In this document: piece after piece, positions 6,480 to 13,410 of the stretch
Position numbering within the stretch: the stretch's first letter is position 1
How the letters are laid out: every line of letters starts with the position of its first letter
Assembly (NCBI GenBank): GCA_964385635.1
Contig: CAYLPU010000035.1
Coordinates: 1-45,062 of the forward strand
Reading direction: 5' to 3'
Origin: CAYLPU01 sp964385635
GTDB lineage: Bacteria > Chloroflexota > Anaerolineae > B4-G1
DNA length: 45,062 nucleotides
Notes under the pieces: generated by a model
Databases searched by the model: none
The model's input: the letters and a program-made list of their open reading frames with translations, nothing else
Told to the model about the DNA's origin: nothing
Program-made: the position numbers and the translations under genes

Positions 6480-7931
6480 CTATCCTTTGATCACCGCCAG
6501 CGGCCGCAGGCGGGCCACCTTGCGGGCCATGCCAAGGTCGTGCACTACCTCGACTACGCGGTTGACGTCCTTATAGGCTGCCGGAGCCTCCTCGGCTAAC
6601 CCCTTCATACTCCCGGCGCGAACGATGATTCCCTGCTCCTCCAATTGATGCCTCAGCTCACTTCCATGGATTCTCTTGCGCGCCTTGCGACGGCTCATCA
6701 CGCGCCCGGCCCCGTGGCAGGTCGAGCCGAAGGTCAGACCCATCGCCTTCTGCGTGCCGACCAATACGTAGGAGGCAGTGCCCATAGAGCCGGGCACCAG
6801 CACCGGCTGGCCCACGTCACGGTAGTCAGCGGGTAATCCCTCGTAGCCCGGTCCAAAGGCGCGGGTGGCTCCCTTACGGTGAACACACAGCCTCACCCTC
6901 CGCCCGTCCACCTCGTGCTCCTCGAACTTGGCGATGTTGTGGGCCACGTCGTACACCTGGAACAGGTCGAACCGCTTCACCTTACCGGCGAGGATCTGCT
7001 CGAACGCCTCGCGCACTCCCATCGCCAGCACCTGCCGGTTGACGAAGGCATAGTTGACCGCGCAGGCCATCGCGCCATAGTAGGCCCGGCCCTCCGGGGA
7101 CTCGATAGGCGCGCAGACCAATTCCCGGTCCGGCAATTGAATGTTGTACTTCTGCACCGCCGACTGCAATCCCCTTACGTTGTCGTCACAGACCTGGTGG
7201 CCGAAGCCCCGCGAACCGCAGTGAATCTGCACCACCACCTGGCCCTCCCACAGGCCAAAAGGTTCCGCTACCGCCGGATCGTAGACCTCCTCGACCACGT
7301 CAATCTCCAGGAAGTGATTGCCCGCGCCCAGGGAGCCCACCTGCGGACGGCCCCGCTCCTTGGCCCGGGCGCTCACCTGGCTGGGGTCGGCCCCGGGCAG
7401 GCAGCCCCCCTCCTCCGTGTGGGCCAGGTCCTCCTGCTGTGCCAGGCCCTGCTTCAGCGCCCACTTCGCGCCCCGCCTCATCAGTTCGTCCAGTTCCCGC
7501 CCGGACACCCGCACCCGGCCCTTGCCTCCCACGCCGCCAGGGCAGGCCCGGTAGAGGGCCGCCGTGAGGTCCCGCAGATACGGCGCGACCTCGCCCTGCT
7601 CCAGATGCGTACCCAAGAGGCGCACGCCGCAGTTGATGTCATACCCGACTCCTCCGGGAGAGATCACCCCCGTGTCCGCCCGCATAGCCGCCACGCCGCC
7701 AATGGGAAAGCCATACCCCTGGTGGAAATCCGGCATCGCCATCGCCTGCTTGACAATGCCCGGCAGAGTCGCGGTGTTGATCAACTGCTCCACCGTACGG
7801 TCGCGGAAGGCCGCGCCAAAGAGTTCCTCGTCACCGAACAACCGCGCCGGAACGCGCATATCGTCCCGGAAGTCCTTGGGCAACTCCCAGATGTACTTGT
7901 CCACCCGCCGAAAGTCACTCTTCTGTGCCAT
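6480..7931 (-). CDS. rtcB: RNA-splicing ligase RtcB (3'-phosphate/5'-OH RNA ligase)
   Basis: RtcB joins RNA ends carrying 2',3'-cyclic or 3'-phosphate to 5'-OH ends using GTP and Mn2+. The 483-aa protein shows the family's metal and guanylylation motifs: GGVGYDINCGVRLL (metal Cys), GAGNHFLEID (His), IHCGSRGFGHQV (His), VYDVAHNIAKFEEHEV (His), GSMGTASYVLVG, and CHGAGRVMSRRKA, which contains the histidine that receives GMP. Length is normal. Start ATG at 7931 with GGAGG 7-8 nt upstream. It is encoded 24 nt downstream of archease, its activating partner, so the two are co-transcribed and form a two-gene RNA repair/ligation unit. No RNA cyclase (RtcA) is seen in the window. Confidence 0.95.
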   Translation of the reverse strand: MAQKSDFRRVDKYIWELPKDFRDDMRVPARLFGDEELFGAAFRDRTVEQLINTATLPGIVKQAMAMPDFHQGYGFPIGGVAAMRADTGVISPGGVGYDINCGVRLLGTHLEQGEVAPYLRDLTAALYRACPGGVGGKGRVRVSGRELDELMRRGAKWALKQGLAQQEDLAHTEEGGCLPGADPSQVSARAKERGRPQVGSLGAGNHFLEIDVVEEVYDPAVAEPFGLWEGQVVVQIHCGSRGFGHQVCDDNVRGLQSAVQKYNIQLPDRELVCAPIESPEGRAYYGAMACAVNYAFVNRQVLAMGVREAFEQILAGKVKRFDLFQVYDVAHNIAKFEEHEVDGRRVRLCVHRKGATRAFGPGYEGLPADYRDVGQPVLVPGSMGTASYVLVGTQKAMGLTFGSTCHGAGRVMSRRKARKRIHGSELRHQLEEQGIIVRAGSMKGLAEEAPAAYKDVNRVVEVVHDLGMARKVARLRPLAVIKG

Positions 7932-7955
7932 CTCACGCCTCCTTCACATGCCAGG

Positions 7956-8411
7956 TCACACATCAAATACAATTGTGGTCTCGTACCCTTCGCCGGTGTG
8001 CACAATCTCCAGGTCGCTGAACGTGACCGCCTTGATATGGCGCTGGCGCTCGCGCACCGGCCCACCCCGGACGACCGCCCGCAGCCGGGTCGGTCTGACC
8101 TCAAGTATGTCGAAATCGGTGAAGACGCAACCATCCCGCTCGCCCAGGTAGAGCAACTCCCCCAGCCAGGCCACAAGCAGCGTCTCGGCGTCGTACGCCT
8201 CCAACTCGACGGACCGCTCAATGGCCCGACTGAGCGGTTCGGCTGAGCCCGGCGAAGCCTCACCGAAACCCGTCCGGCCTACTTCGTCAGGGTCAACCAC
8301 CTGACAGGCCAACCCGTAGGCAGCGTTGGCGAACAACTCGGCCAGGTCGCGCCCCCAGACCCGTATGGCGATGTCGGCAGTGTGCTCGACTTCCTCGAAG
8401 CGTCTGTTCAC
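7956..8411 (-). CDS. Archease, RtcB-activating protein
   Basis: Archease is a small (about 140-150 aa) metal-binding protein that promotes multiple turnovers of RtcB by helping its guanylylation. The start FEEVEHTADIAIRVWGRDLAELF with the conserved EHTAD is diagnostic, as are LVAWLGELLYL and the C-terminal IKAVTFSDLEI. Two starts are possible: the GTG at 8411 (VNRRFEEVEHTAD), which matches the family's short N-terminus, or the ATG at 8423, which would take four residues from the heptamer repeat at 8414-8455. I prefer 8411. A middle segment (residues about 50-70, DEVGRTGFGEASPGSAEPLSRA) is longer than usual and may be an expanded loop. It is followed after 24 nt by rtcB. Confidence 0.88.
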   Translation of the reverse strand: MNRRFEEVEHTADIAIRVWGRDLAELFANAAYGLACQVVDPDEVGRTGFGEASPGSAEPLSRAIERSVELEAYDAETLLVAWLGELLYLGERDGCVFTDFDILEVRPTRLRAVVRGGPVRERQRHIKAVTFSDLEIVHTGEGYETTIVFDV

Positions 8412-8413
8412 CC

Positions 8414-8455
8414 CATCCAGCATCCAGTATCCAGTATCCAATACCCAGTAACGAG
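8414..8455. repeat. Heptamer array CATCCAG/TATCCAG at the archease 5' end
   Basis: Consecutive 7-mers: CATCCAG (8414), CATCCAG (8421), TATCCAG (8428), TATCCAA (8435), TACCCAG (8442) and the degenerate TAACGAG (8449). The array occupies the 5' leader and possibly the first codons of archease and runs into the -10 box of its promoter. Confidence 0.75.
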
Positions 8456-8481
8456 TATACCACACTTGCCAGGCAGCACAA
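8454..8481 (-). promoter_or_regulatory. Promoter of archease-rtcB
   Basis: Minus-strand -35 TTGTGC (8476-8481), 16-nt spacer, -10 TATACT (8454-8459) preceded by TGG (extended -10 type). The start of transcription would fall near 8447 within the heptamer array. It overlaps the oppositely directed promoter at 8466-8493. Confidence 0.5.
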
Positions 8482-8493
8482 AAGCGGTACAAT
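8466..8493 (+). promoter_or_regulatory. Promoter of the reductive-dehalogenase-like gene
   Basis: -35 TTGCCA (8466-8471), 16-nt spacer, -10 TACAAT (8488-8493). It is interleaved with the archease promoter on the other strand, so the two divergent units compete for RNA polymerase. Confidence 0.5.
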
Positions 8494-8521
8494 CTAAGAC
8501 CTGAGTAGCCATAGATGACAA

Positions 8522-9694
8522 ATGAACAAACCAACCTATGAGATCGTCGGTGAACTGAGTCGCTTTGACGAGCGGGACACGGCCTTCGCCCGCGAGCGGC
8601 TGGTGCCTGGTAGTCCTGAGGAACGAGCCTATCACGCCGCCCACCCGGAACTGGTCGAAATTGACCGCCGCATCGCGACATTTATCCAGGCGGTCAGCCA
8701 GTCCGAAGAGGGCGCGTCGCAGGTGGACGGAGCCCTGTACAGCGCCACCTTCGACCCTATCGCCGGACTAGGGCTGCCGGATGTGGTGGATGGCGAGGTG
8801 GCATCCACGCGGGTGGAGGCTGAGCCGGCGGAGATGGCCGCGCGCATCAAAACACTTGCCCGTCGGCTGGGGGCGGACGACGTGCGCATCGGCCCTCTCA
8901 ATCCCGCGTGGGTCTACAGCCACCGTGGCACACCGCCCTTCTTCGCCGACTACCGGCCCAACCCACCCCACTTCAGCGGCCCGCCCGGGGACTACCGGGG
9001 CCTGACGTGGGGCGACCCCATTGAAGTACCCCACCGCTATAGTATCGCGATGGCCTTCGCCCAGGACCGGGACCTGTTGCGCACCGGCGGCACTCCCTTT
9101 TCCGACTTCGAGGTCGGGCGGGTATACGCCTTCAGCGCGCTGGTGACAACGCAACTGGCCGCCTACATCCGCGCTTTGGGCTGGCCCGCTCGTGCCCACC
9201 ACCTGCGTAACTACGGGGTGCTGGTCGTCCCGGTGGCGGTGGACGCGGGACTGGGGGAACTGGGGCGCTGCGGCTACCTGCTCCATCCCCGGCTGGGGAC
9301 GAACCTGCGCCTGACCTGCGTCACGACCGACCTGCCGCTGACGCTGGACCCGCCGGTGGACCTGGGCATCCAGGACTTCTGCACCAAGTGTCTAAAGTGC
9401 GCCACGACCTGCCCATCGGGGGCGATCCCCACGGGAGACAAGGTGGTCGTGCGCGGAGTGCGCAAGTGGCAGATCGACCCGGTAAAGTGCCTGCTCTATT
9501 GGGGCCATCTGGGCTCCGCCTGCTCCATCTGCCAGACAGTCTGCCCCTGGTCGAAGCCGCCCACGCTGCCCTATCGTATCGTGGCCCAGATCGCGTTTCA
9601 CGTGCCGCCCGCCCGCCGTTTTCTCGTCTGGGCGGATGATCTGGTCTACGGCGCGGGCTTCCGTCCGGCCCCTCCACCTGCCTGGTCACGTTGA
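8522..9694 (+). CDS. Reductive dehalogenase-like (RdhA/QueG-superfamily) Fe-S protein, cytosolic type
   Basis: A 390-aa protein with the C-terminal two-cluster ferredoxin region of reductive dehalogenases and epoxyqueuosine reductases: DFCTKCLKCATTCPSGAI (CxxCxxCxxxCP, near residue 287) and a second set KCLLY…SACSICQTVCPW (C-x11-C-x2-C-x3-C). The central region (YSIAMAFAQDRDLL, AAYIRALGWPARAHHLRNYG, GELGRCGYLLHPRLG) matches the corrinoid-binding nitroreductase-like part of RdhA. There is no twin-arginine signal and no small RdhB anchor gene nearby, so it is likely soluble, as in catabolic-type or uncharacterised RdhA homologues. Its substrate cannot be inferred. Start ATG at 8522 lacks a strong ribosome-binding site. 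It is transcribed from the promoter at 8466-8493. Confidence 0.82.
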   Translation: MNKPTYEIVGELSRFDERDTAFARERLVPGSPEERAYHAAHPELVEIDRRIATFIQAVSQSEEGASQVDGALYSATFDPIAGLGLPDVVDGEVASTRVEAEPAEMAARIKTLARRLGADDVRIGPLNPAWVYSHRGTPPFFADYRPNPPHFSGPPGDYRGLTWGDPIEVPHRYSIAMAFAQDRDLLRTGGTPFSDFEVGRVYAFSALVTTQLAAYIRALGWPARAHHLRNYGVLVVPVAVDAGLGELGRCGYLLHPRLGTNLRLTCVTTDLPLTLDPPVDLGIQDFCTKCLKCATTCPSGAIPTGDKVVVRGVRKWQIDPVKCLLYWGHLGSACSICQTVCPWSKPPTLPYRIVAQIAFHVPPARRFLVWADDLVYGAGFRPAPPPAWSR

Positions 9695-9777
9695 CGTAAG
9701 GCAGTGACTCCCCTGCAAAAAAGGCAACTCTTAACGCAGAGACGAAAAGGCGCAGAGATCTTTAAGCGAAACCTATA

Positions 9778-9806
9778 TTGACTCCTGCGAGAACCTGCAC
9801 TATACT
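9778..9806 (+). promoter_or_regulatory. Sigma-70 promoter upstream of the 9861 gene
   Basis: -35 TTGACT (9778-9783), 17-nt spacer, -10 TATACT (9801-9806). Transcription would start near 9813, giving a leader of about 48 nt with AGGAGGG at 9847-9853 before the ATG at 9861. Confidence 0.7.
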
Positions 9807-9860
9807 GAGACTATCTACAGCGATCCCTCAAACCAATTTTGCTGCCAGGAGGGCGCGGAC

Positions 9861-10643
9861 ATGAAACAATCGCAGTGTTCCATCTCAAGGATTCTTCGCT
9901 CCAACCCCACGTATCAGACACTTTTTGTTGTCATCGGCCTTGTGCTGCTATTCCCTGCTGGCTCTGCTCACGCCGATATAGGCCGGAAACCCTCCATGGA
10001 GTTCTCCTTTGAATATCAAATCGAGCCGGTTTTGATCATCGAAGGACAACTGCTTGAATGTAATGATGAAGCATGTGAAACGAGCAAACCCCTGGAGAAG
10101 GTTGGGCCGCAGGATTTCACATGTACAGAAAGCACGTGTTCCTCTCTGGCATACGGCTATGCGCCCTATCACAAGCTGGTCATCACGTTTGCGGATCAAA
10201 CGCGAGAGAGCAATGTGTTCACCAAAGAAGCGTTCGGGGCAACCTTCAAAGTGACTGTATCAGAGTCAGCCTTACTGGTTGAGGAAGTTCGCAGCAGCAT
10301 TGGCGGTGGCAGTGGAGGGCGCAGGTGTTGTTCCGGCCTGTTGTTCACCCTCATTCTGGAGACCCTGGTTGCAAGTATCTATCTGAGTCTGTTTCACCTG
10401 CCAAGAACAGTGCTGGGCTGGGTGCCTCTATCAAGCGTGCTGTCCCTGCCCATAGTCTGGTTCGTTTTCCCCCAATTGGCGTTTCCTGCAGGCCTGATCA
10501 CAAGCCTGTCCGAAGCATTTGCCGTGCTATTCGAGACCGGGCTCATCTATCTGGTCACTCGCAGGATGATGCCGCTCAAGCACATTGCTGCCCTGAGCCT
10601 GGTGATGAACGCTGCCAGTTTCTCGCTCGGTCTGTTGTTGTAG
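9861..10643 (+). CDS. Exported-domain membrane protein, unknown function
   Basis: A 260-aa protein. The first 39 residues form a signal peptide (TLFVVIGLVLLFPAGSAHA followed by D). Residues about 40-145 form a presumed extracytoplasmic domain with six cysteines (ECNDEACETS, FTCTESTCSS). After a Gly-rich linker (GGGSGGRRCC) there are three or four transmembrane segments, ending in IAALSLVMNAASFSLGLLL. I do not recognise a named family. It has its own promoter and AGGAGGG ribosome-binding site and stands alone between the RdhA-like gene and lacI. GC is somewhat lower than in neighbouring genes. Confidence 0.8.
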   Translation: MKQSQCSISRILRSNPTYQTLFVVIGLVLLFPAGSAHADIGRKPSMEFSFEYQIEPVLIIEGQLLECNDEACETSKPLEKVGPQDFTCTESTCSSLAYGYAPYHKLVITFADQTRESNVFTKEAFGATFKVTVSESALLVEEVRSSIGGGSGGRRCCSGLLFTLILETLVASIYLSLFHLPRTVLGWVPLSSVLSLPIVWFVFPQLAFPAGLITSLSEAFAVLFETGLIYLVTRRMMPLKHIAALSLVMNAASFSLGLLL

Positions 10644-10682
10644 CACCTTTCGGTAGCATTTCACCCGACCTAATGCGTCTAC

Positions 10683-10733
10683 TTGACAAAGGTTATCGAG
10701 CGTGTTATAATCTGTTTGCACACGTTTGCAAAC
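10683..10733 (+). promoter_or_regulatory. Consensus promoter and LacI-type operator of lacI
   Basis: The promoter is a textbook match: TTGACA (10683-10688), 17 nt, TATAAT (10706-10711). Directly downstream, covering the start site, is a 20-bp imperfect palindrome with central CG, GTTTGCACACGTTTGCAAAC (10714-10733, one mismatched pair), the shape bound by LacI/GalR-family dimers. Autorepression by the LacI protein encoded at 10819 is the likely use. Confidence 0.8.
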
Positions 10734-10741
10734 CCATCACA

Positions 10742-10777
10742 AGCGATCCAACACACCACACTGGGGTCGCTTTTTCC
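10742..10777 (+). terminator. Terminator-like hairpin in the lacI leader
   Basis: AGCGATCC (from 10742) pairs with GGGTCGCT over 8 bp including one G-U wobble and is followed by a run of T. It lies between the consensus promoter and the lacI start codon, so it would attenuate lacI transcription unless bypassed. It is too far from the upstream gene's stop (10643) and on the wrong side of the promoter to serve that gene alone. Confidence 0.55.
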
Positions 10778-10788
10778 TGAACAGGTAG

Positions 10789-10802
10789 TGCACACGTGTG
10801 CA
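10789..10802. promoter_or_regulatory. Second LacI-type palindrome before lacI
   Basis: TGCACACGTGTGCA is a perfect 14-bp palindrome with central CG. It shares the TGCACACG half-site with the operator at 10714-10733, about 70 bp centre-to-centre, which would permit looping or a roadblock just ahead of the ribosome-binding site. Confidence 0.55.
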
Positions 10803-10818
10803 GGCGGGAGTGTCTTCT

Positions 10819-11829
10819 ATGCGCGTTTCGATCAAGGACATCGCCGAAGCGGCTGGCGTTTCCCACTCGACCGTTTCTCGCGCGTTGAGTGATAGCCCGC
10901 TCGTAAAAGCCGAGACCAAATCCCGCATCCAACATCTGGCCCAGGAGATGGTTTATACCCCTGACGCCATCGCCCGCAGCCTGGTGACGCAACAAACCCG
11001 CACTGTAGGCGTCGTCGTGACCACCATCACCGATCCTTTTGTGGCTGAGGTGGTGCAGGGAGTCGAAGACACGGCTCACGAAAACGATTACGCCGTCATC
11101 CTGGCCAGTTCCGCAGCCGAGCCAGAACGGGAACTGGCCGCCGTGGAAATGCTCCGCGCCAAACGGGTGGATAGTCTCATCGTCACCTCCTCCCGCGTCG
11201 GGGCGCTCTACCTGGAGCACCTGGAGCGTTTCGGTGTGCCGGTGGTGCTGGTCAACAACCATAACAAGCAGAGCGGCCGTTACACATTCTCGGTGAGCGT
11301 GGACAACCAGCACGGCGGCCACCTGGCGACCAGCCATCTCATCGAGCGGGGCCACCGGAGCATCGGCTACGTCTCTGGCCCAGCGGACCACAGCGACGAC
11401 GCAGAGCGTCTGGCTGGCTACCGCCAGGCGTTGGACGAAGCAGGTATTGCTTTCAACCCGGCCCTGGTTGTGCCCGGCAATGGCCGTCTGGACGGCGGCG
11501 AGCGGGCGCTGCATAGGCTGACAGGTCTGGCCGAACTGCCCACGGCCGTTTTTTGTTACAATGACATGACCGCCATCGGCCTGATCTCCGCGGCTCGGAA
11601 GGCGAGTATCTCGGTGTCAGAGGACCTGGCGGTGGTTGGCTTCGACGACATCCCTTTAGCCGCGCACGTCTACCCCCCCCTGACGACCATAGCCCAACCC
11701 CAGCGTGACATGGGGCAACAGGCTATGGACATGGCTTTGGCCTTGATAACTGTGACTGCCGGCGATTCAACCGCACCTTTCTCCGACATCGTAGTAAAGG
11801 GAAAACTGGTCGTGCGCGAAACAACGTAG
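10819..11829 (+). CDS. LacI-family transcriptional regulator, probable regulator of the inositol/uronate cluster
   Basis: A 336-aa repressor with an N-terminal helix-turn-helix (SIKDIAEAAGVSHSTVSRAL), the hinge region (PDAIARSL) and a periplasmic-binding-protein-like effector domain (TRTVGVVV, DGGERALHRL, VVGFDDIPLAAHVYPPLTTI). I start it at the ATG at 10819 (MRVSIKDIAE); GTG at 10798 is in frame but lies inside the palindrome. GGCGGGAG upstream serves as ribosome-binding site. Its position just ahead of the iol/uxa genes, interrupted only by the accessory island, suggests it controls them; the effector is inferred to be an inositol or uronate intermediate. Two operators and a leader hairpin indicate autoregulation. 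A heptamer array begins 2 nt after its stop codon. Confidence 0.92.
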   Translation: MRVSIKDIAEAAGVSHSTVSRALSDSPLVKAETKSRIQHLAQEMVYTPDAIARSLVTQQTRTVGVVVTTITDPFVAEVVQGVEDTAHENDYAVILASSAAEPERELAAVEMLRAKRVDSLIVTSSRVGALYLEHLERFGVPVVLVNNHNKQSGRYTFSVSVDNQHGGHLATSHLIERGHRSIGYVSGPADHSDDAERLAGYRQALDEAGIAFNPALVVPGNGRLDGGERALHRLTGLAELPTAVFCYNDMTAIGLISAARKASISVSEDLAVVGFDDIPLAAHVYPPLTTIAQPQRDMGQQAMDMALALITVTAGDSTAPFSDIVVKGKLVVRETT

Positions 11830-11831
11830 AA

Positions 11832-11908
11832 CGTGAAACGTGAGATGTGAAACGTGAAACGTGAAGCGTGAGGTGTGAGGCGTGAAACGTGAGACAGGGA
11901 ACGTGGAA
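11832..11908. repeat. Heptamer array CGTGAAA after lacI
   Basis: Nine consecutive 7-mers of the form (C/T)GTGA(A/G)(A/G) run from 11832 to 11894, followed by two degenerate units to 11908. The lacI stop (11827-11829) lies in a further unit-like heptamer. The same unit recurs three times at 29329-29349. Confidence 0.85.
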
Positions 11909-12013
11909 ACATAGTTGGGAGGTTTTGAGTCAATATGACCAGGACCTCGCGTCTTGTCGTTAGATGAGGTCTGGCAATTCAAATTACGAAAGGTTCTCGG
12001 AACAGAGTATGTC

Positions 12014-12211
12014 ATGGAAACAACGTCGAGCATAAAGAAATGCTACACCAAAGTAGATATCCATAGCCAGAGAAGCGATTTTGCCTATTGGCAAACACAA
12101 CCCTACCAGGTTCGCTTGGCAACATTGGAGCAAATCCGGCAAGAATATCATCGGTGGCGGTACGGTGCTGAACCAAGACTTCAAAGAGTTTGTACAATCG
12201 TTAAACGATAA
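12014..12211 (+). CDS. Small protein, probable partner of the adjacent nucleotidyltransferase
   Basis: A 65-aa protein (METTSSIKKCYTKVDIHSQ…) with the pattern DFAYWQTQPYQVRLATLEQIR followed by PRLQRVCTIVKR. Small proteins with this pattern are common in Chloroflexota and cyanobacteria directly upstream of, and overlapping, genes for a small nucleotidyltransferase; the pair resembles a toxin-antitoxin arrangement. Here the overlap is 47 nt. I chose the ATG at 12014; the frame is open further upstream to a TTG at 11954, which would add 20 unrelated residues. The recognition of the pair is from memory of such gene neighbourhoods, not from a search. Biochemical role unknown. Confidence 0.65.
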   Translation: METTSSIKKCYTKVDIHSQRSDFAYWQTQPYQVRLATLEQIRQEYHRWRYGAEPRLQRVCTIVKR

Positions 12212-12602
12212 CCACGTTCGGTACCTGGTTATCGGCGGTTACGCTGTCGCGTTGCACGGTTATCCACGTTATACCAAAGACTTGGACGTGTGGATTGAGA
12301 CGAGTCCAGAAAACGCGGCGAATATAGTCAAGGCGTTGGAACAATTCGGGTTCGGTTCACTAGGGTTGCAGGCTGCCGATTTTCTGGTTCCCGACCAGAT
12401 TATCCAACTGGGGTACCCACCCGCTCGAATAGACCTGATCACAACACCGCCAGGAGTGGATTTTGAAAGTTGCCATAGGTCACGGGTTGAGGTTGTGATT
12501 GACGAGGTAACAGTGAGTTTCATTGATTTGCACAACCTCAAGAAAAGTAAGAAGGCGGCTGGGCGGTCACAGGATTTAGCGGACCTGGAGAATTTGGAAT
12601 AA
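12165..12602 (+). CDS. Small nucleotidyltransferase (DUF6036/AbiEii-like), probable toxin of a TA-like pair
   Basis: A 145-aa protein of the nucleotidyltransferase superfamily. The glycine pair (GG at residues 24-25) and the acidic pair in KDLDVWI (D39, D41) form the superfamily's catalytic motif; a third acidic residue may lie in RVEVVIDEV. The sequence RIDLITTPPGVDFE is typical of the small AbiEii/DUF6036 group. Related AbiEii and MenT toxins transfer nucleotides to tRNA or other targets; no such activity is shown for this protein. The start is the GTG at 12165 inside the preceding gene. The stop codon abuts the first dehydrogenase fragment at 12601. It is the first gene of the accessory island. 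Confidence 0.78.
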   Translation: MLNQDFKEFVQSLNDNHVRYLVIGGYAVALHGYPRYTKDLDVWIETSPENAANIVKALEQFGFGSLGLQAADFLVPDQIIQLGYPPARIDLITTPPGVDFESCHRSRVEVVIDEVTVSFIDLHNLKKSKKAAGRSQDLADLENLE

Positions 12603-12786
12603 CACGAACAGTATCACCACCCCCGAACGCCTGGGGGAGGCTTTTGTGACCGAGTTGCAGGCCTTCGTGGACTGCGTCATCCACGACACCGAGCCGCCCG
12701 TCACCGGTCACGACAGCCGGGCGACGGTTGCGGTGGGCATCGCAGCTACGGGGTCTATGCACGAAAGCAGAGCCGTAGACGTCTAA
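12601..12786 (+). pseudogene. iolG: 3' fragment A of a Gfo/Idh/MocA dehydrogenase gene (probable iolG)
   Basis: This frame reads 61 codons to a TAA (12784-12786) and encodes the C-terminal end of a Gfo/Idh/MocA-family oxidoreductase: SITTPERLGEAF, TELQAFVDCVI, PPVTGHDSRATVAVGIAATG, ending SRAVDV. It has no start and begins at or next to the stop of the nucleotidyltransferase. About 89% of its last 135 nt (15 mismatches counted by eye) match fragment B. It is followed by TCAAGCGGG and then the ribosome-binding site of the 12820 gene. Because the operon's downstream genes are iolN and iolM, the most likely parent is myo-inositol 2-dehydrogenase iolG; that assignment is inference. Confidence 0.82.
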
Positions 12787-12819
12787 TCAAGCGGGAGCGC
12801 GCGGAAGGAGTGACCCACT

Positions 12820-13197
12820 ATGGATTGGAATCAGGCACAAAGCAAGATCAAAGGCCACGTCAAGGTTGGCACTGATCTAAACACCCCTGCCTCCACCTAT
12901 CGGTTTGTCGGATCGGTAGATTCAATAATCAACAGCGAGCGCTATGGGTATCACAACGAACGCGGCTTTACCGTTTCGATTGGTCGATCCAACAAAATCA
13001 AGATTCCTTGGAGTATGCTCAAGGAGTGTTTCTTCCAGTTGAATAGCCCCAATGGCTATGACGGCACGTTTTTTAGGGAGCGATTCCCTCTCCAAGCCCA
13101 AGATCATCCTTGCCACGTTCACGTTGTCGGGCAAATATTCGTGGCCGCTGGTATAGCACAAACTGATGGCAAGAGATATCGAATGTCAGCGGTATAA
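12820..13197 (+). CDS. 125-aa orphan protein between two iolG-like tails
   Basis: A soluble 125-aa protein with no recognised family and no signal peptide or membrane segment. It has a mixed alpha/beta look: FVGSVDSIIN, GFTVSIGRSNKIKIPWSMLKECF and CHVHVVGQIFVAAGIA. The start is the ATG at 12820 with GGAAGGAG 8-10 nt upstream. It is exactly framed by two copies of the dehydrogenase 3' end (12601-12786 and 13201-13347), so it is the smallest example of the island's gene-plus-tail unit. The stop codon lies 3 nt before fragment B. GC is lower than in the catabolic genes. Function unknown; position in an island with nuclease and TA-like genes makes an accessory or defence role possible. Confidence 0.72.
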   Translation: MDWNQAQSKIKGHVKVGTDLNTPASTYRFVGSVDSIINSERYGYHNERGFTVSIGRSNKIKIPWSMLKECFFQLNSPNGYDGTFFRERFPLQAQDHPCHVHVVGQIFVAAGIAQTDGKRYRMSAV

Positions 13198-13200
13198 GAC

Positions 13201-13347
13201 ATGACAGTGGACGAGTTACAAGCCTTCGTGGACTGCATCGTTCGCGACGCCGAGACGCCCGTCACCGGCCACGACAGCCGGGCGACGGTTGCGGTGGGCA
13301 TCGCTGCTACACGGTCTATGCGCGAAGGCAGAGCGGTAGACGTCTAA
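13201..13347 (+). pseudogene. iolG: 3' fragment B of the same dehydrogenase gene
   Basis: Reads ATG ACA GTG GAC then the same C-terminal end as fragment A (DELQAFVDCIV, TPVTGHDSRATVAVG, REGRAVDV, TAA at 13345-13347). Homology to A begins near 13207. The ATG gives a possible 48-residue peptide, but it lacks both the NAD-binding domain and the catalytic residues, so I treat it as a remnant. After the stop the spacer GCCAAGTTGAGC… resembles the spacer after fragment C and contains a short GCCAA/TTGGC inverted repeat (13349-13374). Confidence 0.82.
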
Positions 13348-13410
13348 TGCCAAGTTGAGCGGCGGGACGTTGGCAATGTCAAATGCTCGCAGATTTAGGA
13401 GGGAAACAAA

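Noticed and set aside
6879..8246. 455-codon plus-strand ORF across rtcB and archease
   Set aside because: His/Pro/Arg-rich antisense frame of two clearly conserved genes.
13201..13347. Fragment B as a real 48-aa gene starting at its ATG
   Set aside because: No ribosome-binding site, only the C-terminal end of a dehydrogenase is encoded, and the two sister fragments lack any start.
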